Of a stretch of DNA of 64,000 nt, positions 17,176-25,120 are shown in pieces. The notes below the pieces were generated by a model. It was not told where the DNA came from. It saw only the letters and a program-made list of their open reading frames with translations, and searched no databases. The position numbers and the translations under genes were made by a program. The stretch spans positions 29,823 through 93,822 of the forward strand of contig NZ_MSIF01000030.1 of the NCBI RefSeq assembly GCF_001921215.1, read 5' to 3'. The DNA comes from Actinophytocola xinjiangensis. Its GTDB lineage: Bacteria; Actinomycetota; Actinomycetes; Mycobacteriales; Pseudonocardiaceae. Position 1 is the first letter of the stretch. The number at the start of each line of letters is the position of its first letter.

Positions 17176-18461
17176 GCTGGTTCTCCCGCCTCCCGGAGCT
17201 GCTGTGTGGTCGGGCCGGTGTCCAGTGCGGCGAGGCCGCGGTCGCGGGTGCGCACCGCGTCGTCGACGGCGGCGAGGAACCGGGCGGTGCTCTCGCCGGG
17301 GGCGAGGTCACCGAAGTAGTCGGTGCGGGCGGCGTACCGGGCCGCGCGGTGCGGGTCGTCGGTGAGGCGGTGTTCGAGGGTGTCCGCGAGCGCGGACACC
17401 GTGTCGGAGTCGACGATGTCGGCGCAGTGGCTGACGGGGGCGTCGGCGTGCAGCCGGGCGCGGTCGTCGTACCGGTCGGCGATCAGCAGCGGGGCGTCGG
17501 CGCGCAGGTAGAGGAAGTCCAGGCCGACCGAGGAGACGTCGGTGACCATGAGGTCGGCGACCGGGAACAGCGCGAGGATGTCCCCGGTGAGCGCGATCTC
17601 GTTGCCCGGGCGGCGTTCCAGGAGCCGGACGATCTCGCGGTGGGCGGCGGCGACCGCCGGCCGGGTGCTCGGCGGGACCCTCGGGTGTGGCTTGTAGACC
17701 ACGCGGGTGTTCGGCACCGACAGTGCGGCGGCGACGATCCTGGCGCCGAGGACGTCGACGGAGGTGTAGTTGTTGGACGCGTTCTCGCCTTCCCAGGTGG
17801 GGGCGTAGAGGATGGTGCGCCGGCCGTCGCGGGCCAGTCGCGGTTCGGGGCGCAGGTCGAGTTGCGGCCGGCCGACGCGGACGAGGGCGGCGTCGTCGAA
17901 CTCGATCAGCGCGGCGCGGTGTCGACGGACGGCGGCCGCGCCGGCGACGAACACCCGGTCGTAGGCCTTCACCTGGTTGGACACCATGCAGACCTTGTCG
18001 CTCTCGCCGTGGTTGACGTGCACGTGCAGCATCCGGCGTTGCATGAGTGAGGGGAAGTTGTGCTGGGAGTTGTTGACGTAGACGCCTACTTTGAAGTCGC
18101 TGCGCTCGTAGAGGTCTACAAGGTGGTGGAACAGAGGTGGGTACACACAGCGCAGCCGTGTCATGCCGGACAGTGCGGCGTACGTACGCGGATGTCGCGC
18201 GATGACGACGACGGGGTGCTGGTCGTCGAGCAGTTCGAGGACCGGGAGCCACTGGGCGAGTTGGTAGAGCCGGCGCGGATCGTCGGCGAAGTAGACCGCG
18301 ACGGTGCCCGGCACGGGGTCGCCGGGGAGGTAACCGGCCGGTTCCGGCGACTGATCTTTCCTGCGCCTGCCGAAGGAGAGCACGCGGCGGCTCCGAATGT
18401 GGGGAGGGCGGGGTAAACCACCTGATCGGTTGGGATAGCGGCGGCCGAGGACGGCGGACAC
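17172..18461 (-). CDS. CDP-glycerol glycerophosphotransferase (TagB/TagF-like) family protein
   Basis: A 429-residue protein of the teichoic acid glycerophosphotransferase fold. Hallmarks are HVHVNHGESDK (near 145-155), ILYAPTWEGE, VVYKPHPR and LMVTDVSSVGLDFLYL, corresponding to the CDP-glycerol-binding C-terminal half of TagB/TagF. It should transfer a polyol phosphate from a CDP carrier to a cell-envelope acceptor. It is coupled by ATGA to the LicC-like gene downstream. A GTG start with GGGAG close upstream was chosen. The pair suggests a small teichoic-acid-like or phosphocholine tailoring system. Confidence 0.85.
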   Translation of the reverse strand: MSAVLGRRYPNRSGGLPRPPHIRSRRVLSFGRRRKDQSPEPAGYLPGDPVPGTVAVYFADDPRRLYQLAQWLPVLELLDDQHPVVVIARHPRTYAALSGMTRLRCVYPPLFHHLVDLYERSDFKVGVYVNNSQHNFPSLMQRRMLHVHVNHGESDKVCMVSNQVKAYDRVFVAGAAAVRRHRAALIEFDDAALVRVGRPQLDLRPEPRLARDGRRTILYAPTWEGENASNNYTSVDVLGARIVAAALSVPNTRVVYKPHPRVPPSTRPAVAAAHREIVRLLERRPGNEIALTGDILALFPVADLMVTDVSSVGLDFLYLRADAPLLIADRYDDRARLHADAPVSHCADIVDSDTVSALADTLEHRLTDDPHRAARYAARTDYFGDLAPGESTARFLAAVDDAVRTRDRGLAALDTGPTTQQLREAGEPA

Positions 18462-18721
18462 GCACTCCCAGTGTGCGTGCTGGACACGTCCAGGCCAAGT
18501 GGTGGATACCGCAGAGAAACCGGAACTTTACGCAGGCGTCGTCCATTGTGGACAGGTAGGCGGACGGGCTATCCTTCCACTCGACAAGTTATTCGTCAAT
18601 CCGCCAAGTCAGTTGGCAATTTGCCATAGGTCCGAACCCACCGAAAGTCGGTGCCGCGGGCCGAGGAATCCTCCCTAGCGTCCGAAGCGCCGAATTTCAT
18701 TCGTGTTGGCGAGGAGGAATC

Positions 18722-19291
18722 ATGATCAGGAAGACATTCCTGAGCGCCGCCGTCGGGGCCGCGATGATCATGGCACCGATGGCGACCGGTCAGGCAGCCG
18801 CCACCACCGCCCCCGAGAACCCGACGACCGCCGCCACAACCGTCTACTACGACGACTCCGGGGCGCCGAGCTACCAGTCGCAAATCGCCCAGGGAGTGGC
18901 GAACTGGAACAACTCGGTGTCGAACGTGCAGCTGGTGGAGAACGCCTCCGCGGCGACCCTCGACTTCTACGAGGGCAACGACCCCAACGGCTCCTACGCC
19001 TACACCGATGGCCACGGCAACGGCTACATCTTCCTCGACCACACCCAGATGGGCGTGTACGCACCGGTACGCATCACCGCCCACGAAACCGGCCACGTCC
19101 TGGGCCTGCCCGACAACTACAACGGCCCCTGCTCGGAACTCATGTCCGGCGGTGGCCCCGGCCCGTCCTGCACCAACGCCAACCCCAACGCCGACGAGAT
19201 CGGCCGCGTCAACTCCCTGTGGGCGAACGGCAGGCAGGGCCCGGGCGTGTTCACCAGGATCGCCGAACCCGCCGTGACCGCCGCCTTCTGA
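18722..19291 (+). CDS. Snapalysin-family secreted zinc metalloprotease
   Basis: A 189-residue small extracellular protease. A signal peptide (1-27) and short propeptide precede the catalytic domain; the zinc motif [11 protein letters not shown] (121-131) gives His121, Glu122, His125 and Asp131, the Asp being the third ligand typical of snapalysin (M7). [16 protein letters not shown] carries the Met-turn and a disulfide pair. Snapalysins degrade casein and other proteins. GAGGAGG sits just before the ATG. It is monocistronic, with a strong terminator. A LysR regulator often adjoins snpA in Streptomyces; none is seen here. Confidence 0.94.
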   Translation: MIRKTFLSAAVGAAMIMAPMATGQAAATTAPENPTTAATTVYYDDSGAPSYQSQIAQGVANWNNSVSNVQLVENASAATLDFYEGNDPNGSYAYTDGHGNGYIFLDHTQMGVYAPVRITAHETGHVLGLPDNYNGPCSELMSGGGPGPSCTNANPNADEIGRVNSLWANGRQGPGVFTRIAEPAVTAAF

Positions 19292-19318
19292 TCCCCTGAC
19301 CGAGGCCCCGGCCTCACC

Positions 19319-19354
19319 GAACGGCGACCGCCCCCTCCCCGGCGGTCGCCGTTC
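19319..19354 (+). terminator. Hairpin terminator after the snapalysin gene
   Basis: A perfect 14-bp stem, GAACGGCGACCGCC (19319-19332) with GGCGGTCGCCGTTC (19341-19354), and an eight-base loop. It lies 28 bases after the stop codon. Confidence 0.85.
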
Positions 19355-19420
19355 TCATGCCCGGGCCCGTCTACGATCGGGTCGTCCGCCCAGACAAATC
19401 CGCCCAGACAAAGGAGTGTG

Positions 19421-20314
19421 GTGAGCCCCGACGTCGCCTGGCTGGACCGTCAGCTCACCGCCGCCGGCCGTACCAGGACCGGTCCGGTGACCGAGGTCCG
19501 CCGCCGCCCCTGGAGCAGCGTGTACTCCGCGCCGACCGACCACGGCACCGTGTGGCTCAAGGCAACCGGCGCCGGGTCGGCGTTCGAGGCCGGCTTGCAC
19601 GCGTTGATCGCCCGGGTCTGCCCCGGTGACGTCCCGGTGCCGATCGCCGTCGACGCGGCGCGGGGGTGGCTGCTGCTACCCGACGGCGGGCCGACCATCA
19701 CCGGCTCGGTCCTCACCGGACTCGTCGAGATCCTGCCGAAGTACGCTCTGCTGCAACGGAAACTCACGTCCCATGTGGACGAGATGCTCACCCTCGGGCT
19801 GACCGACATGCGCCCGGCCGCGATGCCGGCCCGGCTCGACGAGGCCATCGACGCCGCACGACGCCGCGGCGGCGGGGACGGGCTGGCGGAGATCCGCGCG
19901 CTGCGCCCCCGGTTCACGCGGTGGTGCGCGCGGCTGGCCGAATCGCCCGTGCCGGCCAGCGTCGACCACAACGACCTGCACCCCAACAGCGTCTTCGCCG
20001 CCGGGCCTCGGTTGTTCGACTGGGGCGACGCCGTTGTCGCCCATCCGTTCGCCAGTGCGCTGGTCGCGTTGCAGGCCGCCGAAGGCCCTGATCTGGTCCG
20101 GCTGCGCGACGCCTATCTGGAACCGTTCACCGATCTCGCGCCGCACGCCGACCTCGTCGGTGATCTCGAACTGGCCTGCCGGGTCGCCAAACCCGCGCGG
20201 GCGCTCGTGTGGGACCGCGCCCTTCCCCGCGACGAATCCGGTCCGCTGGCGCAGGCCCCGCGCCGCACGCTGCTCGCCCTGCTCGACCGGAATTGGCTTG
20301 CGCTGAGCCACTGA
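19421..20314 (+). CDS. Aminoglycoside phosphotransferase-like (APH) family protein
   Basis: A 297-residue protein with the kinase-like catalytic loop VDHNDLHPNSVF and the metal-binding LFDWGDAVV that follow the APH/choline-kinase pattern. Family members phosphorylate small hydroxyl compounds (aminoglycosides, homoserine, choline, sugars); the substrate here is unknown. GTG 19421 is preferred over 19418 because of its distance from AAGGAG (19411-19416). The 14-base unit CCGCCCAGACAAAT is nearly repeated in tandem just upstream (19387-19413). A methyltransferase and an acetyltransferase gene follow closely, suggesting a short operon. Confidence 0.8.
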   Translation: MSPDVAWLDRQLTAAGRTRTGPVTEVRRRPWSSVYSAPTDHGTVWLKATGAGSAFEAGLHALIARVCPGDVPVPIAVDAARGWLLLPDGGPTITGSVLTGLVEILPKYALLQRKLTSHVDEMLTLGLTDMRPAAMPARLDEAIDAARRRGGGDGLAEIRALRPRFTRWCARLAESPVPASVDHNDLHPNSVFAAGPRLFDWGDAVVAHPFASALVALQAAEGPDLVRLRDAYLEPFTDLAPHADLVGDLELACRVAKPARALVWDRALPRDESGPLAQAPRRTLLALLDRNWLALSH

Positions 20315-20335
20315 CCCCGTGCGACCATTCCGGGC

Positions 20336-21070
20336 GTGACCGAGTTCGATCTCGCGGGCACGTTCGGCGAGGACTATCTCCATTTTCTGGCCGAGCGGCT
20401 GAACGACGAGCACAGCGAATCCGAAACCGACGTCATCGCCCGGTTGACCGGGCTCGAACCGGGCGAGCGGGTACTCGACCTCGCCTGCGGCCACGGCCGG
20501 ATCGCCAACCGGCTCGCCGCGCGCGGCGCCACGGTCACCGGTCTGGACGCGACGCCGATGTTCCTCGACCTGGCCCGCGCGGACGCCGCCGGACGCGGTG
20601 TCGAGGTCGACTACCGGCTCGGCGACATGCGCGAACTGCCGTGGACCGGCGAGTTCGACGTGGTGATCAACTGGTTCACCGCCTTCGGCTACCTCGGCGA
20701 CGACGGCGACCGCGAGGTGCTCGCCGGGGTCGTCCGCGCGCTGCGCCCCGGCGGCCGGTTCCTCATCGAGATCAACAACTATCCGTGGCTGCTGCGCAAC
20801 CTGCTCACGTCGATCATCGACGAACGCGACGGCGACCTGCTCGTCGACCGCAACGCGTTCGACCCGCTGACCAACCGGATCACCACGCACCGCACCACGA
20901 TCCGCGACGGCCGCCGCCGCGACACCCGGTTCTTCGTGCGTCTCTACCCGTACACCGAACTGCGCACGCTGCTGTTGGGCGCCGGTTTCGCGGAGGTCAC
21001 CGCGTTCGGCCGCGACGGCGACCCGCTGACCCTCGACAGCCGGCGACTGATCGTGGTGGCCAGCACATGA
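20336..21070 (+). CDS. Class I SAM-dependent methyltransferase
   Basis: A 244-residue methyltransferase with SAM motif I VLDLACGHGRIANRLAARG (about 46-64), the acidic motif II region VTGLDATPM and LRPGGRFLIE near residue 140. The fold is clear; the acceptor is not. The GTG start follows the kinase-like gene by 21 bases, and the stop overlaps the acetyltransferase ATG by four bases. Co-transcription with a phosphotransferase-like and a GNAT gene suggests modification of a small molecule, possibly a resistance or detoxification function (inference). Confidence 0.88.
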   Translation: MTEFDLAGTFGEDYLHFLAERLNDEHSESETDVIARLTGLEPGERVLDLACGHGRIANRLAARGATVTGLDATPMFLDLARADAAGRGVEVDYRLGDMRELPWTGEFDVVINWFTAFGYLGDDGDREVLAGVVRALRPGGRFLIEINNYPWLLRNLLTSIIDERDGDLLVDRNAFDPLTNRITTHRTTIRDGRRRDTRFFVRLYPYTELRTLLLGAGFAEVTAFGRDGDPLTLDSRRLIVVAST

Positions 21071-21585
21071 CCATCCGCCCCGCCCGCCCGGACGACCTGC
21101 CCGCGTTGCGCGACCTGGAGGTCGCCGCCGCCGAGCCGTTCCGCGACATCGGCATGCCCGAGATCGCCGGCGACGAGCCCGAGCCGCTGCCCGTCCTGGC
21201 GGAGTACCAGCAGGACGGCCGCGCCTGGGTGTACGTCACGCCTGACGACCAGCCGGTGGCGTACCTGCTGGTCAGCGAGGTGGACGGGCACGCGCACATC
21301 GCCCAGGTGTCGGTCCGGCCGGATCACGCCCGGCGCGGCCTCGGCGCCGCCCTGATCGAGCGGGCGGCCGGCTGGGCCCGGTCCGCCGGGATGACGACGA
21401 TGTCACTGACGACGTTCACCGAGGTCCCGTGGAACGGCCCGTACTACGCCCGCCTCGGTTTCACGGTGTTACCGCGGGACCGGTGGACCCCGGGCCTTCG
21501 CGCCATCCGCGCCGAGGAGGACGCGCGCGGACTGGATCGCTGGCCCAGGGCGGTGATGACCCGCCGTCATCACCCGATCGCCTGA
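21067..21585 (+). CDS. GNAT family N-acetyltransferase
   Basis: A 172-residue GNAT protein beginning MTIRPARPDDLPALRDLE. The acetyl-CoA-binding loop is VRPDHARRGLGAALIE (about 80-95), and the C-terminal motif is PYYARLGF. It would acetylate an amine on an unknown acceptor. It overlaps the methyltransferase stop (ATGA). A rare TTA leucine codon occurs at 21469-21471, a possible point of bldA-tRNA-dependent control if this organism uses it. Confidence 0.88.
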   Translation: MTIRPARPDDLPALRDLEVAAAEPFRDIGMPEIAGDEPEPLPVLAEYQQDGRAWVYVTPDDQPVAYLLVSEVDGHAHIAQVSVRPDHARRGLGAALIERAAGWARSAGMTTMSLTTFTEVPWNGPYYARLGFTVLPRDRWTPGLRAIRAEEDARGLDRWPRAVMTRRHHPIA

Positions 21586-21722
21586 CGTTGATGGCGTTTC
21601 GACCCGATCACGATCGGCTACCCAAGAGGACGCACGAGTCGAACGAGGCCGGTTTGAACGGGTCCGTCCGGGGGTAGGGCTTGCCTTATGTGGGTAAACA
21701 CAGGCGCGGGGCAGGTGACGCG

Positions 21723-22103
21723 ATGAGCTTCGTCGGCGCGGACAGTTCGGAGAACGGGGTGTTCTCGGTGAAGGTCGAGGACCTCCATCTGGACGCCTTG
21801 GGGGAGACCGTGGTGTTGGCCGTGATCGGCGAGGTTGACCTGGCCACCGCACCGGTGCTTGAGGAGTCGATTTCCACCGCGTTCGCCCGGGAGCCGGATA
21901 TGGTGATCGTCGACCTGAGCGAGGTGAGTTTCCTGGCGTCGGTGGGGATGAGCATCCTGATCGGCTACAACGAGCGGGCCGGCGACACCCGGTTCCGTCT
22001 GGTCGCCTCGGGCGCGGCGACCTACCGACCATTGCAGCTGACCGGGGTCGCGGACACCATTTCGATCTTTCCCACCCGGGACCAGGCGCTGGCGGAGGGC
22101 TAG
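21723..22103 (+). CDS. STAS-domain anti-sigma factor antagonist
   Basis: A 126-residue single STAS domain. VVLAVIGEVDLATAPVLEE is the first beta-hairpin region and VIVDLSEVSFLASVGMSIL carries the usual phosphorylatable serine site of SpoIIAA/RsbV-type antagonists. Dephosphorylated, such proteins bind anti-sigma kinases and free a sigma factor. The ATG at 21723 is preferred to an upstream TTG. An RsbW-like ATPase gene follows after 17 bases, forming a partner-switching pair; no sigma factor of the SigB type is next to them. Confidence 0.88.
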   Translation: MSFVGADSSENGVFSVKVEDLHLDALGETVVLAVIGEVDLATAPVLEESISTAFAREPDMVIVDLSEVSFLASVGMSILIGYNERAGDTRFRLVASGAATYRPLQLTGVADTISIFPTRDQALAEG

Positions 22104-22120
22104 AAGGTGGGTACTCCGGA

Positions 22121-22549
22121 GTGAACGCGGGGCAACAACAGCTCGACGACGTCCAGGACGGCGACCTTCATTTCCGGGTACCGGCCTCGGCCGCCCGACT
22201 CACGGCACTGCGCCACGCACTGACCGAATGGGCCCAGGAGTGCGGCCTGGCGGCGGAGGACCGCGAAGCCCTGACGCTCGCCAGTTACGAGGCCATGGCG
22301 AACAGTGTTGAGCACGCGTATGCGGATCACGTGGAAGGCGTTCTCGATCTGCGCGCGGTTCGTGATGACGCCCGGGGGCAGGTAACGGTCACGGTGACGG
22401 ATTATGGGACCTGGAAACCACCGCCGATTAATCCGGGATCTCGGGGTCGCGGATTGCCGTTAATACGCGGCCTGACGAAAACAGCCGTCATCACCCCCAC
22501 GGAACACGGGACAACGGTCACCATGACCTGGCCCGCCGCCCTTGATTAA
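22121..22549 (+). CDS. RsbW-like anti-sigma ATP-binding protein (HATPase)
   Basis: A 142-residue GHKL ATPase with the N-box EAMANSVEHAY (about 64-74), the G1 region VTDYGTWKPP and a G2 region GRGLPLIRGL. Such proteins sequester sigma factors or phosphorylate STAS antagonists. It is the natural partner of the STAS gene just upstream. The 3' third has unusually AT-rich codons for this genome, including TTA at 22460-22462 followed by ATA, which may slow translation or make it dependent on the bldA tRNA. Confidence 0.85.
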   Translation: MNAGQQQLDDVQDGDLHFRVPASAARLTALRHALTEWAQECGLAAEDREALTLASYEAMANSVEHAYADHVEGVLDLRAVRDDARGQVTVTVTDYGTWKPPPINPGSRGRGLPLIRGLTKTAVITPTEHGTTVTMTWPAALD

Positions 22550-22561
22550 TCGCTTCGATGG

Positions 22562-22810
22562 TCAGACGCGCCGAATGGGCACGGGATTTCCGGACAGGGC
22601 GCTGAGTCGCGCGGTGGCGCGCAGCCGCAGCATCGTCGAGAGCCGCTGGGGATCGTTGACCGTCGAAACCAACTCGGTGGTCACCTCGTAGACGACGCGG
22701 GTGATGTCGGCCGGGACCTCGTCCGGCAGGCGGTCGGTCAGGACGCGGACGGCGTCGTCCATGATTGTGGTGAGCTGGGGTCCGGTGATTCGTGGCGTCT
22801 CCCTCGGCAT
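22562..22810 (-). CDS. Small predicted helical protein (three-helix-bundle-like)
   Basis: An 82-residue protein predicted all-helical: MDDAVRVLTDRLPDEVPADI, then VYEVTTELV and a basic C-terminal helix LRLRATARLSAL. It resembles the small actinobacterial proteins annotated with a three-helix bundle dimerisation domain; this assignment is by pattern only. Its 3' end converges on the RsbW-like gene with a 12-base gap. High GC at third positions supports it being a real gene. Function unknown. Confidence 0.6.
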   Translation of the reverse strand: MPRETPRITGPQLTTIMDDAVRVLTDRLPDEVPADITRVVYEVTTELVSTVNDPQRLSTMLRLRATARLSALSGNPVPIRRV

Positions 22811-23010
22811 CCTGAACCACCTTCCTTATCGATTCAGAGCAGGGTCGAACCGGGTCGGAACCCGCCCTTGACCAGCTCTTTTGCGCACACGGTGACGATC
22901 AGCGCGGACCAGGCCCCGGCGCCGCCCGCGAACCACCAACCGGATCGTTCCAGTGTGCCAGGACGAGGGGGCGTTGCCGACCGCCGTACTGGTGAACGCA
23001 GAATCGGATC

Positions 23011-24027
23011 GTGCGCGCCGAACGTCTGGTCACCCTCCTGTTCCTGCTGCAACAACGCCGCCGGGCGACGGCCGCCGAACTCGCCGACGCCCTGGCCGTG
23101 TCCGAACGAACCGTCTACCGCGACATCGCCTCCCTGGAACAAGCCGGCGTACCACTGTGGACAGAACAGGGACGCGCCGGCGGCATCCGCCTGATGGACG
23201 GCTGGCGCACCCGACTCGACGGCCTCACCAGCCACGAAGCAGCCGCGATCTTCGCCCTCGACGTCCCCGAGGTCCTCGCCGAGCTGGGCCTGGGATCGGC
23301 GTTGACCGGCGCCAGGGCCAAGGTCCTCGCCACGCTGCCCGCGTCACTGCGCGACTACGCCCAACAGATCGGCGACCGCTTCCACCTCGACGCACCCGGC
23401 TGGTTCCACCGCCCCGAGGAAACCGGCCACCTGGCAACGATCGCCTCCGCCGTCGCCGAGACCCGGCAGGTGCACGTCCGCTACGGCCGCCCCGACCGGT
23501 CAGTGGACCGGACGTTGGAGCCCCTTGGCCTGGTGGTCAAGGCGGGCGTCTGGTACCTCATCGCCCTGCCCGCCCCCGCCGCGGAAACCCCGCGCACCTA
23601 CCGGGTAACCCGAATCCTGTCCGCCGACCTGGGCGATCCCTTCACCCGCCCGCCGTTCGACCTGGTCACCTGGTGGAACGAAACCTCAACCCGCTTCGAA
23701 CAATCGCTGCTCCGCGAACGAGTTCGTCTCCGCATCAGCCCCCGAGGCCGCCGAATCCTCCCCGGCGTGACCGACCACGAAGCCGCCACCCGGGCAACGG
23801 CCGGCACGGAGAACAACCCCGACTGGTGCGAGATCGAACTGGCGGTGGAATCCGAACACGTGGCCCTGTCCCAACTGATCGGACTGGGAGCCGAGGTGGA
23901 AGTCATCGCCCCCCGCTCCCTCCGGGAGGCTTTGGCACGAACAGGAAAGGCCGTCGCCGCCGCCAACAGCACCCACGCCGAGGACACCACCGCGCCGGAA
24001 ACGGAACACCTCACCGATAACCAGTAG
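23011..24027 (+). CDS. WYL-domain (YafY/DeoR-type) transcriptional regulator
   Basis: A 338-residue regulator with an N-terminal HTH (RATAAELADALAVSERTVYR, about 18-37) followed by the YafY signature RDIASLEQAGVPLW, then a WYL effector domain. VWYLIALPA supplies the W-Y-L core. WYL proteins bind nucleic acids or other ligands and control stress, DNA-damage or defence genes. Its last 17 bases overlap the end of the convergent SDR gene, a common arrangement in which a WYL regulator controls the neighbouring oxidoreductase (inference). Confidence 0.9.
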   Translation: MRAERLVTLLFLLQQRRRATAAELADALAVSERTVYRDIASLEQAGVPLWTEQGRAGGIRLMDGWRTRLDGLTSHEAAAIFALDVPEVLAELGLGSALTGARAKVLATLPASLRDYAQQIGDRFHLDAPGWFHRPEETGHLATIASAVAETRQVHVRYGRPDRSVDRTLEPLGLVVKAGVWYLIALPAPAAETPRTYRVTRILSADLGDPFTRPPFDLVTWWNETSTRFEQSLLRERVRLRISPRGRRILPGVTDHEAATRATAGTENNPDWCEIELAVESEHVALSQLIGLGAEVEVIAPRSLREALARTGKAVAAANSTHAEDTTAPETEHLTDNQ

Positions 24028-24925
24028 CGTCCGCGGGCCGACCGACGGACTCCACCTCAGCGATGTACCGCCAGGCATCCGGCCGGCTGCCATCAACATC
24101 GGTGAACCCGTAAACCCCGGCCAACTCCCCCGAGGACACCGACTTCCCCGAGAACCTCGCCACCTCCGGGTCCGCCGCCAACGCCGCCGCCGCCCGCCCC
24201 ACGAACACCGGCGACTCCGAGATCACGAAATGTGGATGCTCGGCGGTGGCATCCCGCCAGTTCTCCTCCGTCACCCCGAATCCCTCCAGCATCGCCTCCG
24301 AGCGCAGCCAGCCGGGAGTCAACGCCACCGCCACGCCACCGAACTCCCGCAGTTCCTCCGACTGGGCCAACGCCATCCGCTGCACCGACACCTTGACCAG
24401 GTCGTAGAACAACCCCGCGTCCGCCCGGTACCGCGCGTTCGACTCGCTGGTCCCGTCGGTCATCTCGATCACCAAGCCTCCTGGCCGCCGGATCAGCAGC
24501 GGCAACGCGTGGTAACTGGTGACCGCGTGGGTCTCGACCCCGAGCCGCAGCATCCGCAGCCCGCCTTCGAGCGACTGTTCCCACAGCGGCCGCTTGCCCA
24601 GATCCAGGTACACGTCGCCGCCCCACACGTCGTTGACGAGCACGTCGAGCCGGCCGTGTTCGCGGTCGATCCGTTCGACGAGGGTCCGCACCTGGTCGGG
24701 TTCGAGGTGGTCGACGCGGACCGCGATGCCGGTGCCGCCGGCGGCGGTGACCAGTTCGCCGGTCTCCTCGATGGTTTCGGGGCGGTTCATCTCGGAGCGT
24801 TGGTCGCGGGTGGTTCGGCCGGTCACGTACACGGTCATCCCGAGGCGGCCGAGTTCCACGGCGATCGCCCGGCCCGCCGCCCTGGTGGCGCCCGCGACCA
24901 GTGCGACCTTGTCGTTCATCGTCAT
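24011..24925 (-). CDS. Short-chain dehydrogenase/reductase (SDR)
   Basis: A 304-residue Rossmann oxidoreductase. The nucleotide-binding motif is VALVAGATRAAGRAIAVELG (near 7-26), shifted from the usual TGxxxGxG, and NAG-type VNDVWGG follows at about 110. The active-site tyrosine/lysine pair appears in LFYDLVKVSVQRM. Sequences like this are the non-classical SDRs that sit beside WYL or TetR regulators; the substrate is unknown. ATG 24925 was chosen with AGGG upstream; ATG 24919 is the alternative. Confidence 0.88.
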   Translation of the reverse strand: MTMNDKVALVAGATRAAGRAIAVELGRLGMTVYVTGRTTRDQRSEMNRPETIEETGELVTAAGGTGIAVRVDHLEPDQVRTLVERIDREHGRLDVLVNDVWGGDVYLDLGKRPLWEQSLEGGLRMLRLGVETHAVTSYHALPLLIRRPGGLVIEMTDGTSESNARYRADAGLFYDLVKVSVQRMALAQSEELREFGGVAVALTPGWLRSEAMLEGFGVTEENWRDATAEHPHFVISESPVFVGRAAAALAADPEVARFSGKSVSSGELAGVYGFTDVDGSRPDAWRYIAEVESVGRPADATGYR

Positions 24926-25120
24926 GAGGGTCACCCTGCCGGGGAAACCTGACAGCCGCTGGCCAGATTTATCGCGCATCTCCCACTACCCTTCGTCACC
25001 CGGATGGGCCATTCGGGTAGACAACCGGCATGACCGTGATCCAGGGCTGACGTGGCCTTAATGTCAGGATCACAGGCCGCGCGGAGTGCGGCCTGTTGGC
25101 GTCAGGAGCGAGGCGAACGG

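Noticed and set aside
22834..22944. Short hydrophobic minus-strand tail (WWFAGGAGAWSALIVTV) upstream of the WYL gene
   Set aside because: It looks membrane-like, but no ATG, GTG or TTG start with a ribosome site exists close to it. It may be a fragment, but cannot be supported.
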